The position numbers were made by a program, and so were the translations under genes. DNA of 64,000 nt from Phreatobacter sp. (GTDB lineage Bacteria; Pseudomonadota; Alphaproteobacteria; Rhizobiales; Phreatobacteraceae), in the NCBI RefSeq assembly GCF_030691135.1, contig NZ_JAUYFA010000072.1:1-64000 (forward strand). Reading direction: 5' to 3'. A model generated the notes under the pieces. The model was not told the origin of the DNA. It ran no database searches and worked only from the letters and a program-made list of their open reading frames with translations. Below, piece by piece: positions 29,643-39,146 of the stretch; position 1 is the first letter of the stretch, and every line of letters starts with the position of its first letter.

Positions 29643-31832
29643 CTACCCCGTCAGCCATTCCCGGAGCTTGGTCACCCGCGGCTTCATGCGGCCGCCGTCG
29701 ACGGCGATGCGCAGCGCGCGTATCTCGCCGACCATGACGACCAGCGACCGCCCACGCGTCACCGCGGTGTAGATGAGGTTGCGGGCGAGCATGGCGTAAT
29801 GCTGCGTCGTCACCGGGATGACCACCGCCGGATATTCCGAGCCCTGGCTCTTGTGGATCGTCGTGGCATAGGCCGGCATGAGGTTTTCGAGGTCGCCGAA
29901 CGAGTATGAGATCTGGCGGCCGTCGAAGAGCGCGACCAGCTCGCCCTCGTCCTGATCGATGCGCAGCACCTGGCCGAGATCGCCGTTGAAGACGTCGCGG
30001 TCATAGTCGTTGGCGGTCTGCATGATCCGGTCGCCGGCGGCATAGGTCCAGCCGTAGCGCTCGATGGAGCGGCCGGCCGGGGGATTGAGCACCTTCTGCA
30101 GCTCGACATTGAGGTTGCGGGCGCCGAGCACGCCCTTGTTCATCGGCGCCAGAACCTGGACGTCGCGCATAGGGTCGAGGCCGAAGCGGCGCGGGATGCG
30201 CTCCTTAACCATCTCGATGATCTTGGCGAGGCCGCTCTCGGGCGTCGTCGCCTCGACCCAGTAGAAGTCGCTCTCGGCGCCGGCCGGCACGGCTTCCGGC
30301 ATCTCGCCGCGGTTGATGCGGTGGGCGGTGGCGATGATGCGGCTCGCCTCGGCCTGGCGGAAGACTTCCGTGAGACGCGCGACCGGAACGAGGCCCGAGG
30401 CGATGATGTCGGCAAGCGCCTGACCGGGACCGACGGGGGGCAACTGGTCGACGTCGCCGACGAGCAGCAGGCCGGCATCGGCGGGCAGCGCCTCGACCAG
30501 GGCGAGCATGAGCGGGATATCGACCATGGAGGTCTCGTCGACCACCAAGAGGTCGCAGTCGATGAGGTTCTCGCGCCCGCGCGAGAAGGCGCCGAATTCC
30601 GGATCGATCTCCAGCAGGCGGTGGATGGTCTTCGCCTCGATGCCGGTCTGCTCGGTCATGCGCTTGGCGGCGCGGCCGGTCGGGGCGGCGAGCACCACGG
30701 AGATCTCCTGCCGGGTGAGGAGCTTGAGGATGGTGTCGAGCAGCGTCGTCTTGCCGACGCCGGGGCCGCCGGTGATGACGGAGACCTTGGCCGACAGGAT
30801 CGTCGCCAGGGCTTCCCGCTGCGAGGGGGCGAGCGGCTTGCCGGTGCGCGCCTCGACGCGCGGCACTTCCGTGGCGAGGTCGATCTTGCCCCAGGGCGGC
30901 GAGCCCCTGGCCAGATCGCGCAACCGCTCGGCGATGATCGTCTCGGCGCGGTGCAGGTCCTTCAGGAAGAGGTGCGGCTCGCCGCCGATCGTGTCGGCGA
31001 CGAGGTTGCGGGCGGCGATTTCGGCGGCTGCCGCGTCCTCGATGAGGGCGATGTCGCCGTCGAGCAGGCGGGCGGCGAGCGCCACCGCCTCGTCGCGCGG
31101 CAGGCCGGTATGGCCGTCGTCGCGCGCCTCCTGGAGGGCATAGGTGATGCCGGCACGCAGGCGCTCGGGCGCGTCGCGGGCAAGGCCCAGCGACACCGCC
31201 ACCTGGTCGGCGGTGAGGAAACCGATGCCTTTGACATCGCGGGCGAGGCGGTAGGGATCCTGGCGGATAAGGCCGATGGCGTCGGTGCCGAGCGCCCGGA
31301 AGACACGCGCCGCCTGGCCGAGGCCGAGGCCGTGCTCCTGCAGGAAGACGCCGAGATCGCGGACGATGCGATCCTCGGTCCAGCTCTCGGTGATGCGGCG
31401 GATGCGGGCCTCGGTGAGGCCGACGATCTCCTTGAGGCGGTGCGGCTCGTGGTCCAGCACCTCGAAGGTGCGCTTGCCGAAGGCCTGGACGATCTTGTGG
31501 GCGGTGGCGATGCCGATGCCCTTGATGGCGCCGGAGGCGAGATAGCGCTCGATGCCATCCTTGGAGGCGGGCGGCGCGGTGACGAGGCGGGTCGCCTTGA
31601 ACTGCAGGCCATGGGTGCGGTCGTTCACCCAGGAGCCCTCGGCCGTCATCATCTCGCCGGCCGCCACCGCCGAGGTCGTGCCGACGATCGAGACGGGCTG
31701 CGGCTTGCCGCGGACGCGCACCTTCAGCACCGCGAATCCCGTCGCGGGGGAGTGGAAGGTGACGCGCTCGATGGTGCCCGTCAGGGTCTCCAGCGGGCTG
31801 TCGGAGGACGAAGGCAGGGCGCTCGCGCGCAT
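29643..31832 (-). CDS. ATP-dependent RecD-like DNA helicase (RecD2)
   Basis: VITGGPGVGKTTLLDTIL, APTGRAAKRMTEQTG, VDETSMVDIPLM, TIHKSQGSEYPAVVIPV; start set at MRASALPSSS. Confidence 0.93.
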   Translation of the reverse strand: MRASALPSSSDSPLETLTGTIERVTFHSPATGFAVLKVRVRGKPQPVSIVGTTSAVAAGEMMTAEGSWVNDRTHGLQFKATRLVTAPPASKDGIERYLASGAIKGIGIATAHKIVQAFGKRTFEVLDHEPHRLKEIVGLTEARIRRITESWTEDRIVRDLGVFLQEHGLGLGQAARVFRALGTDAIGLIRQDPYRLARDVKGIGFLTADQVAVSLGLARDAPERLRAGITYALQEARDDGHTGLPRDEAVALAARLLDGDIALIEDAAAAEIAARNLVADTIGGEPHLFLKDLHRAETIIAERLRDLARGSPPWGKIDLATEVPRVEARTGKPLAPSQREALATILSAKVSVITGGPGVGKTTLLDTILKLLTRQEISVVLAAPTGRAAKRMTEQTGIEAKTIHRLLEIDPEFGAFSRGRENLIDCDLLVVDETSMVDIPLMLALVEALPADAGLLLVGDVDQLPPVGPGQALADIIASGLVPVARLTEVFRQAEASRIIATAHRINRGEMPEAVPAGAESDFYWVEATTPESGLAKIIEMVKERIPRRFGLDPMRDVQVLAPMNKGVLGARNLNVELQKVLNPPAGRSIERYGWTYAAGDRIMQTANDYDRDVFNGDLGQVLRIDQDEGELVALFDGRQISYSFGDLENLMPAYATTIHKSQGSEYPAVVIPVTTQHYAMLARNLIYTAVTRGRSLVVMVGEIRALRIAVDGGRMKPRVTKLREWLTG

Positions 31833-32284
31833 GGAGGCGAATCGCGTGGGGGTTGCGGTGAACGGAGCCGGAACCCTAGACCGGTGGGGATGGGTCGTCC
31901 ACGCACAAGCGCCCGCCCGGGCCCTGCCCCTTGCAATCGGCCGCCGCGTCCCCATCTGAAGTTCACTGGCCGACGCGGCCTGCCTCTCCGGCGATGCGCG
32001 CAACGTTTCCCTCGGGAACCTGTTGCAGCCCGCCACGTTCGAGACGGCATGGCGGTTCCCGCCGGACATCATGCCCTGCCGACCGGCAGAGCGATGCCCC
32101 GGCGAGTATCTCGGCCTGACGCGAGATCACCTCATCCAGTCGACCGCGGATGTAACGGCGGCAAGAGGGTGGTCCAGCGTCGACAAATTCTGTATGACGC
32201 GAACCCTGGCATCGAGCGGAAGACCCGCTTCGCCGGGGTTTTCTGCGCCGGGAACGCCGGCGCAACGACGGAGAAGCCGAGCTT

Positions 32285-32569
32285 ATGGCGAAGGAAGACG
32301 TCCTCAATTTCGAAGGCAAGGTGACGGAGGTCATGCCCGATGCCCGGTTCCGCGTGGAACTGGACAATGGTCACATGGTCGTCGTCTACACGGCCGGGAA
32401 GATGAAGAAGAACCGGATCAAGACGCTGGTCGGTGATCGCGTGACCGTGGAGATGACGCCCTACGATCTCGACAAGGGCCGCCTCGTCTTCCGTCACAAG
32501 GGCGATGCCCCGCCCCCCGGCCCGCGTCCCGGCGGTGCCCGTCCCGGCGGTCCGCAGCGCCGGCGCTGA
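32285..32569 (+). CDS. infA: Translation initiation factor IF-1 with Pro/Gly/Arg-rich C-terminal extension
   Basis: [73 protein letters not shown], then [19 protein letters not shown]. Confidence 0.9.
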   Translation: MAKEDVLNFEGKVTEVMPDARFRVELDNGHMVVVYTAGKMKKNRIKTLVGDRVTVEMTPYDLDKGRLVFRHKGDAPPPGPRPGGARPGGPQRRR

Positions 32570-32657
32570 GCCGACATCTCCCGGCGCGGATTCATCCGCG
32601 CCCGACGGTGCCCACCACGGCGACCTGACGGTCGCCGCTTGCCGTTATGGGCCTTCC

Positions 32658-33545
32658 ATGTCCGCCGGATCTTCACTTTCCCGCCCCGCCACCCTCGCCG
32701 GCTTCGGCGCCATCGGCCTCTGGGGCCTGCTGGCGCTGTTCACCGCGGCGTCGGGGACGGTGCCGCCGTTCCAGCTGACGGCCATGACCTTCGCCGTCGG
32801 CGGCGGCATCGGGCTGGCGGTGGTGGCGACGCGGCCGGGCGGCCTGTCCCTGCTGGTCCAGCCGCCGCGGGTCTGGCTGCACGGCGTCGCCGGGCTGTTC
32901 GGCTATCACGCGCTGTATTTCACCGCGCTGCGCTTCGCCCCGGCGGCGGAGGCCAATCTCCTCAACTATCTCTGGCCGCTGCTGATCGTCGTCTTCTCGG
33001 CGCTGCTGCCGGGCCAGCGGCTGAAGCCGCATCACGTGCTCGGCGCGCTTCTCGGCCTCGCCGGAACGGTGCTGCTCATCGCCGGCCGCGGCGATCTCGG
33101 GGCCGGCTTCTCGTCCGGCCATCTCCTCGGCTACGCCGCCGCCCTCGGCTGCGCCGTGGTCTGGTCGGTCTATTCGGTGACGGCGCGGCTCCTGCCCAAC
33201 GTCCCGACCGAGGCGGTCGCCGGCTTCTGCCTCGCCACGGCGGGCCTGGCGCTCGGCTGCCACCTGGTGCTGGAGACCACCGTCTGGCCAGCCTCCGCCG
33301 TCGAGTGGCTGGCGATCCTCGCCCTCGGCCTCGGTCCGGTGGGGGCGGCCTTCTATCTGTGGGACCGCGGCATGAAGCGCGGCGACATCCAGGTGCTGGG
33401 GGCGGCGAGCTATGCCGCGCCGGTGATCTCGACCCTGGCGCTGGTCGCCTTCGGCCATGCCCAGGCGAGTCTGATCCTGGGGGTGTCGGTGGCGCTCATC
33501 GTCGTGGGGTCCGTGGTCGCGGCGAAGGACATGCTCAGGCGGTAA
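32658..33545 (+). CDS. EamA/DMT family transporter (YddG-like exporter)
   Basis: Ten-TM DMT pattern; FAPAAEANLLNYLWPLLIVVFSALL; DRGMKRGDIQVLGAASYAAPVISTL. Confidence 0.88.
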   Translation: MSAGSSLSRPATLAGFGAIGLWGLLALFTAASGTVPPFQLTAMTFAVGGGIGLAVVATRPGGLSLLVQPPRVWLHGVAGLFGYHALYFTALRFAPAAEANLLNYLWPLLIVVFSALLPGQRLKPHHVLGALLGLAGTVLLIAGRGDLGAGFSSGHLLGYAAALGCAVVWSVYSVTARLLPNVPTEAVAGFCLATAGLALGCHLVLETTVWPASAVEWLAILALGLGPVGAAFYLWDRGMKRGDIQVLGAASYAAPVISTLALVAFGHAQASLILGVSVALIVVGSVVAAKDMLRR

Positions 33546-33555
33546 GGACTGAAAA

Positions 33556-33710
33556 GGCCCCACCCGCACCCTCCCCTCGCTCACGCGAGGAGAGGGGGAC
33601 TTCGGCGTGGCGTTCATGTCTCGCCGGTCGCGCCAGGCTCATCGCCGGTGATCTCACTCCAAGGTTGTAGTCCCCCCTCTCCGCGAAGCGGGGAGGGTGA
33701 GGGCGGGGCC
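33556..33710. repeat. Dispersed inverted-repeat element, copy D
   Basis: ggccccacccgcaccctcccctcgctcacgcgaggagagggggactt...gtagtcccccctctccgcgaagcggggagggtgagggcggggcc. Confidence 0.85.
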
Positions 33711-33779
33711 TTGCTGCCGTGGTCAAGTCATGGAGGCCAGGCATGACGCACTTGCCCCATGCAGGTCTGCCGACCCCCC

Positions 33780-34541
33780 TCAGCCCTGGGCCATCCGCCG
33801 GCAATGGTAGTCATAGCCCAGGGTGAAGCCGAGGCGCGTGTAGAGCGCATGGGCCTTCAGGTTGGTCTTGCGCACCTGGAGATAGGCGGTATGGGCGCCG
33901 TGCGAGCGGCCCCAGTGCAGCAGCGCGCCGATCATGCGCTGTCCGGCGCCCGAGCCGCGCGCGGCGGGCGTCACGGCGAGATCATAGAGGCCAACATAGC
34001 CGCGATCGGCGACGGCGAGGCCGAAGCCGACCGCCTGCTTGTCGATATAGACGGTGGCGAAGGCGGTCTCGACGCGGATGGCGCCGACGATGCGGGCGAG
34101 CATGTCGCGCTGCCAGTCGGCGAGCTCATAGGCCCCCGCCGCCCCGTCGATCCAGGCCTGCGAGGGCTCCTCGGACAGGACGACGGCGGCATCGGGCGCG
34201 CCCGTCATCTTCACCCGCTCGGCCAGCGAGGCGACCATGACATCGGTCTCGTCGTAGACGGTCCAGCCGGCGCTGGCGAGGGCGGCGTCGATCCCCTCCC
34301 CGGCCAGCGGCGTGATGCGGACCATCGGCTCGATGCCGGCCTTGCGGTAGAGCGTGCGGACGGTGCGGATCAGCTCCTCGCCGGAGATCGACGAGGGGTA
34401 GAAGGGGCTCGCCGCATTGGAGCGCTTGGTATGGCCGCCGGCCATGCGCAGGAGCCAGCCGTCGCAATAGACGGTCTGCAGCGCCGGCCAGGCATTGAAG
34501 AGGCGCTCCTCGAGGGTGCGGACGAGGGCGATGTCGGTCAT
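33780..34541 (-). CDS. GNAT family N-acetyltransferase
   Basis: LYDLAVTPAARGSGAGQRMIGALLHWGRSHGAHTAYLQVRKTNLKAHALYTRLGF. Confidence 0.92.
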   Translation of the reverse strand: MTDIALVRTLEERLFNAWPALQTVYCDGWLLRMAGGHTKRSNAASPFYPSSISGEELIRTVRTLYRKAGIEPMVRITPLAGEGIDAALASAGWTVYDETDVMVASLAERVKMTGAPDAAVVLSEEPSQAWIDGAAGAYELADWQRDMLARIVGAIRVETAFATVYIDKQAVGFGLAVADRGYVGLYDLAVTPAARGSGAGQRMIGALLHWGRSHGAHTAYLQVRKTNLKAHALYTRLGFTLGYDYHCRRMAQG

Positions 34542-34552
34542 GGGACTGCCTG

Positions 34553-34990
34553 TCAGGTGCCCGGCATCCAGCCGGGGGGCGCCAGCCGGAAGCCGGCAAA
34601 GTCGAAACCGGGGGCGACGGTGCAGCCGACCAGCGTCCAGTCGCCGAGGCTCTCGGCCGCCTGCCAGTGGTGCGGCGGCACGACGCCCTGCGGCCGCTCG
34701 CCGCCGGCGAGATCGGCGCCGAGGACGAGGTGGGTGACCGGCCCGGCATCGCTCGCCGCCAGCGACAGTCTCAGCGGCGCACCGGCGTGCCAGTGCCAGA
34801 TCTCGACGGCATCGACCGTGTGCCAGTGGGACCGCTCGCCGCGCCTGAGCAGGAAGTAGATCGCGGTGGAGGCGGCGCGCCCGTCCGCGCCCGGCGCATC
34901 GCGGAAGGTCTCGACGAAGAAGCCACCCTCGGGATGGGGTTTCATGCCGAGCAGGGCGATGATGGCGTCGGCGGTCATGGTCGTGGTCAT
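34553..34990 (-). CDS. Cupin domain-containing protein (DUF985)
   Basis: HPEGGFFVETFRD, STAIYFLLRRGERSHWHTVDAVEIWHWHAG. Confidence 0.93.
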   Translation of the reverse strand: MTTTMTADAIIALLGMKPHPEGGFFVETFRDAPGADGRAASTAIYFLLRRGERSHWHTVDAVEIWHWHAGAPLRLSLAASDAGPVTHLVLGADLAGGERPQGVVPPHHWQAAESLGDWTLVGCTVAPGFDFAGFRLAPPGWMPGT

Positions 34991-34998
34991 GCTGGCGG

Positions 34999-35934
34999 TC
35001 ACTTGCGGTTGCGCCCGAAATCCGGATCGGCGGTGTCCTGACGCTGGTCGATGATCGAACGGCGGATGGCACGCGTGCGGGTGAACAGGTCGAAGAGCTG
35101 GTCGCCCTGCCCCCAGCGGATGTTGCGCTGGAGGGCGATGAGATCCTCGGTGAAGCGGCCCAGCACCTCCAGCACCGCCTCCTTGTTGTGGAGGAAGACA
35201 TCGCGCCACATGGTCGGGTCGGAGGCGGCGATGCGGGTGAAGTCGCGGAAGCCGCCGGCCGAGAATTTGATGACCTCGCTCTCGGTGACGGTCTCGAGGT
35301 CCGAGGCGGTGCCGACGATGTTGTAGGCGATGAGATGCGGCACGTGGCTGGTGATGGCCAGAACCAGGTCGTGATGGTCGGGCGCCATGACCTCGGTCTT
35401 CGAGCCGAGGCCCTGCCAGAAGGCCGCGAGCCGCTCGACGGCGTCCGGGTCGGTGTCCGGTACCGGGGTGAGGATGCACCAGCGGCCGTGGAAGAGTTCC
35501 GGGAAACCCGAATCCGGTCCCGAATGCTCGGTGCCGGCCACTGGGTGGGCGGGGATGAGATGCACGCCGGCCGGCATGTGCGGCGCCATCTGCGCGACGA
35601 TGGAGCCCTTGGTGGAGCCGACATCGGAGACGATGGCGCCGGGTTTGAGATGCGGGCCGATGGCCTCGGCCACCGCGCCCATGGCGCCGACGGGCACGCA
35701 GGCGATGACCAGATCGGCACCGCGGACGGCAGCCGCCAGGTCGGTCGTCGTCTCGTCGGCGATGACGAGCTCGCGGACGCGCGCGATCACCGCCTCGGAA
35801 CGGTCCGCGGCGACCACGCTACCGGCGAGCGGCAGGGTGCGCAGGGCACGGGCGATCGACGAGCCGATGAGGCCCATGCCGATCAGCGCGACCTTGCCGA
35901 AGAGAGGGGGCTCGGGACGAGGCTCGCCGGTCAC
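34999..35934 (-). CDS. tyrC: Prephenate/arogenate (cyclohexadienyl) dehydrogenase
   Basis: [50 protein letters not shown] start overlapping the hisC stop. Confidence 0.92.
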   Translation of the reverse strand: MTGEPRPEPPLFGKVALIGMGLIGSSIARALRTLPLAGSVVAADRSEAVIARVRELVIADETTTDLAAAVRGADLVIACVPVGAMGAVAEAIGPHLKPGAIVSDVGSTKGSIVAQMAPHMPAGVHLIPAHPVAGTEHSGPDSGFPELFHGRWCILTPVPDTDPDAVERLAAFWQGLGSKTEVMAPDHHDLVLAITSHVPHLIAYNIVGTASDLETVTESEVIKFSAGGFRDFTRIAASDPTMWRDVFLHNKEAVLEVLGRFTEDLIALQRNIRWGQGDQLFDLFTRTRAIRRSIIDQRQDTADPDFGRNRK

Positions 35935-37034
35935 CGCGTCATGAACTCGGCAAGGGTCGCGACGAAGTGGCGGTTGGCCTCTTCGTCGCCAATGGTGAGG
36001 CGCAGCGCATCGGGCAGGCCATAGGCGCCGACCCGGCGCAGGACGAGGCCCTTCGAGACCAGATAGGCGTCGGCATCGGCGGCGGTCTTGCCGGCATCCC
36101 TGGGGAAATGCAGCAGCAGGAAATTGCCGACGGAGGGAGTCACGGTCAGGCCGAGCTTCTCGATCTCGGCGGTCAGCCAGGGCAGCCAGGTGTCGTTGTG
36201 CTCGACCGCCTTCTGCAGGAAGGCCTGGTCGGCGATGGCGGCGGCACCGGCGGCGATCGCCGCGGCATTGACGTTGAAGGGCCCGCGGATGCGGTTCACC
36301 GCGTCGATGAGATGGGCCGGGCCGACCATCCAGCCGATGCGCAAAGCGGCGAGGCCATAGATCTTCGAGAAGGTGCGCGTCATCACGACATTCTCGTTGG
36401 TCGCCACCAGTTCGAGGCCGCTCTCGTAGTCGTTGCGGCGGACATATTCGGCATAGGCGGCGTCGAGGATCAGCAGCACCGATTTCGGCAGGCCGGCATG
36501 CAGCCGCTTGACCTCGTCGAAGGGGATGTAGGTGCCGGTCGGGTTGTTGGGGTTGGCGAGGTAGACGATCTTCGTCTTCGGCGTCACCGCCGCGAGAATG
36601 GCGTCGACATCGGCCGTGAGGTTCTTCTCCTTGACGATGACCGGGGTGCCGCCGGCCGCCAGGATGGCGATCTTGTAGACGAGGAAGCCGTGCTCGGTGA
36701 AGACACCCTCGTCGCCGGGCCCGAGATAGGCGTTGGTGAGCAGCGACAGCAGTTCGTCCGAGCCCGAACCGCAAAGGATGCGGTCGGCATCGAGGCCGTA
36801 GAGCGCGGCGATGGCCTGGCGCAGCTCGGCCGAGGTGCCCTCGGGATAGAGTTCGAGCTTGCCGGCGAGCTTGCTGTAGGCCGCGATGGCGTTCGGGCTG
36901 GCGCCGAGCGGCGTCTCGTTGGAGGAGAGCTTGTAGACCTTGGCGACGCCCGGCGCGCCGGACTTGCCGGGAACATAGGCATCGATCGCCATCACACCGG
37001 GACGGGGAACGGGACGCGTGGCTTCAAGGGTCAT
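35931..37034 (-). CDS. hisC: Histidinol-phosphate aminotransferase
   Basis: [43 protein letters not shown]. Confidence 0.95.
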   Translation of the reverse strand: MTLEATRPVPRPGVMAIDAYVPGKSGAPGVAKVYKLSSNETPLGASPNAIAAYSKLAGKLELYPEGTSAELRQAIAALYGLDADRILCGSGSDELLSLLTNAYLGPGDEGVFTEHGFLVYKIAILAAGGTPVIVKEKNLTADVDAILAAVTPKTKIVYLANPNNPTGTYIPFDEVKRLHAGLPKSVLLILDAAYAEYVRRNDYESGLELVATNENVVMTRTFSKIYGLAALRIGWMVGPAHLIDAVNRIRGPFNVNAAAIAAGAAAIADQAFLQKAVEHNDTWLPWLTAEIEKLGLTVTPSVGNFLLLHFPRDAGKTAADADAYLVSKGLVLRRVGAYGLPDALRLTIGDEEANRHFVATLAEFMTR

Positions 37035-37074
37035 GTCGGCACCGGATGAGGGGCGGGCCCGGCGGCAGGAACCG

Positions 37075-37872
37075 TCAGGCGGCTATCGGCTTTGCGGTGT
37101 AGCCGACCGTGCGGGCGGCTTCAACAGCCATGCCCGAGGCGACGTCCTGGGCGATCTCGGCCTCGGAGGCCTCGCGCGGGCCCCAGGCGAGGAGATGGTG
37201 GCGCCCACCCTCCTCGGCGCTGGCCAGAACCGCGTCGACATGAACCGGCGGCGCACCCTTCAGGGTCAGCGCGACGAGGCGCGTGTCGAGGCCGGCCGTG
37301 TCGATCGAGGGGTGGCCGATGACCAGGGCCTGGGGCGGCCGCGGGCTGGCGGCGCGGGCAATGGCGGGGGCGGTCGCCATGGCGATGGGCTGGTCCGGGC
37401 CGCCGAGCTTCTCCCACCAGGCGTCGCGGGCGGGACCGAGGCCGATGAGGCCGAGATCGCCGCGGTCGCGGGCAATGGCGGCGATGACCGAGCCGGGGCT
37501 GGAATGTTTGACCAGCGGCACGCCGAAGCCGAAATGGAAGCGGGCGAGTTCGCGGGCGTTCTCCTGCTCCGGCCCCATCACCACATGGACGGAGTGGGGC
37601 GACTGGACATAGGTGAAGGTCGAGATGATCTGCCGCCAGATCTGCACCACGAGTTCCACCGGCAGGCGGCCCTTGTGGTTGTCGACGAGGCGGCGGACGA
37701 CGTCGGCCTCGCGGGCAGGCCTGAAGGCGGAGCCGGTCTCGGCGGTCTTCTTCACCTCGATCAGCGTCTCGATGATCTGGCCGCGCTCCATGAGAAGGCC
37801 GTGCATGGCGGCATCGATGCGGTCGATCTCGCCGCGCAGGTCGGCAAGGCTCGGCAAGGTGGGATCGGTCAT
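37075..37872 (-). CDS. Chorismate mutase domain protein (AroQ type) with C-terminal extension
   Basis: [34 protein letters not shown]...[13 protein letters not shown]; linked to hisC/tyrC. Confidence 0.9.
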   Translation of the reverse strand: MTDPTLPSLADLRGEIDRIDAAMHGLLMERGQIIETLIEVKKTAETGSAFRPAREADVVRRLVDNHKGRLPVELVVQIWRQIISTFTYVQSPHSVHVVMGPEQENARELARFHFGFGVPLVKHSSPGSVIAAIARDRGDLGLIGLGPARDAWWEKLGGPDQPIAMATAPAIARAASPRPPQALVIGHPSIDTAGLDTRLVALTLKGAPPVHVDAVLASAEEGGRHHLLAWGPREASEAEIAQDVASGMAVEAARTVGYTAKPIAA

Positions 37873-37895
37873 GGCAGGTCCGGCCGGTCGCGGCG

Positions 37896-38306
37896 TCAGG
37901 AGAAGAGGGTGTCGGTGGCGGTGCCCGGCAGGGCGGCTGTGACCTCGATCTCGACCTTCATCTCGGGCTTGAACAGGCCGGCGACGACGAGAAGGGTGGA
38001 GGCCGGGCGGATGTCGCCGAAGACCTCGCCGAAGATCGGGAACACCTTCTCGGCATCGGCCGCATCGGTGATGTAGTAGGTGGCGCGGACGACGTTGGCC
38101 ATCGAGGTGCCGGCCTCCTTCAGCGTCGCCGCGATGGTGCGGAAGCAGTTGCGCGTCTGCTCCTCGACGCCCTCGGGCAGCGTCATGGTGGCATAGTCGT
38201 AGCCGGTGGTGCCGGCGACGAAGACGAAGCCGCCCTGCACCACGGCGCGGGAATAGCCGGCGGTCTTCTCGAAGGGCGAGCCGGTGGAGATGAGGCGGCG
38301 TTCCAT
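37896..38306 (-). CDS. RidA family protein
   Basis: SRAVVQGGFVFVAGTTGYDY, NVVRATYYITDAADAEKVFPIFGEVF, PASTLLVV. Confidence 0.93.
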   Translation of the reverse strand: MERRLISTGSPFEKTAGYSRAVVQGGFVFVAGTTGYDYATMTLPEGVEEQTRNCFRTIAATLKEAGTSMANVVRATYYITDAADAEKVFPIFGEVFGDIRPASTLLVVAGLFKPEMKVEIEVTAALPGTATDTLFS

Positions 38307-38417
38307 GGCGGTGGTCCTGTCGTGGGGCGCGGGCCGAGAGGTTTACACAGTCGCGGCCGCCGGGAACAGATCGCGCAGCGCGGGGAAGGGGCTCGCTCCC
38401 GGCGCGGCGGGAACCGC

Positions 38418-39146
38418 TCAGTCGGCGGGCGTGCGGCCGGCGGCGGGATCGGCCTCCAGGCGATAGCCGAGGCCGCGCTGGGTATGGATCAGCGGCACCG
38501 CTCCGCTGTCGATCTTGTTGCGCAGCCGGCCGATATAGACGTCGACGATATTGGTGAGCGGGTCCTCGTTGACGCCCCAGACATTGGCGAGGATGCGCTC
38601 GCGGCTGAACAGCCGCCCCGGCGCGCTCATCAGCAGCTCGAGCAAGGCCAGTTCGCGCACCGTGAGGGCCACGACCTTGCCGGCGCGGGTCACCTTCATC
38701 GTGGTGCGGTCCAGTTCCAGGTCGGCGACCCGCAGGACGGTGGTGGCGGCCGCCTTGAGGCCGCGGCCGCGACGCCGCAGGGCCTCGATCCGCGCCAGCA
38801 GCTCCTCGAAGTCGAAGGGTTTGCACAGATAGTCGTCGGCCCCGAGGCGCAATCCGGCGACGCGGTCCTCGACGGTCGAGAGCGCGGTCAGGACGAGAAT
38901 GGGAAGCTCGACCTGGGCGGCGCGCAGGGTCTGGCAGACCTCCAGGCCGGTGATGTCGCCGAGCATGATGTCGAGGATGACCAGCGTCGTCTCGCCGCCG
39001 GCGGACTGCTCCTTCCAGGCCGCCCGGGCGAGGTCCAGCCCGTCGCGGCCGTTGCGGGCCACCTGCACGCGCATGCCCTCGGCGCGCAGGCCGCGCTGCA
39101 GGAAGTCGGCGATGCGGTGGTCGTCCTCGACGATCAGGATGTTCAT
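38418..39146 (-). CDS. Response regulator transcription factor, OmpR/PhoB family
   Basis: MNILIVEDDHRIADFL, VILDIMLGDITGLEV, GADDYLCKPFDFEELLARI, C-terminal wHTH LTVRELALLELLM. Confidence 0.96.
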   Translation of the reverse strand: MNILIVEDDHRIADFLQRGLRAEGMRVQVARNGRDGLDLARAAWKEQSAGGETTLVILDIMLGDITGLEVCQTLRAAQVELPILVLTALSTVEDRVAGLRLGADDYLCKPFDFEELLARIEALRRRGRGLKAAATTVLRVADLELDRTTMKVTRAGKVVALTVRELALLELLMSAPGRLFSRERILANVWGVNEDPLTNIVDVYIGRLRNKIDSGAVPLIHTQRGLGYRLEADPAAGRTPAD

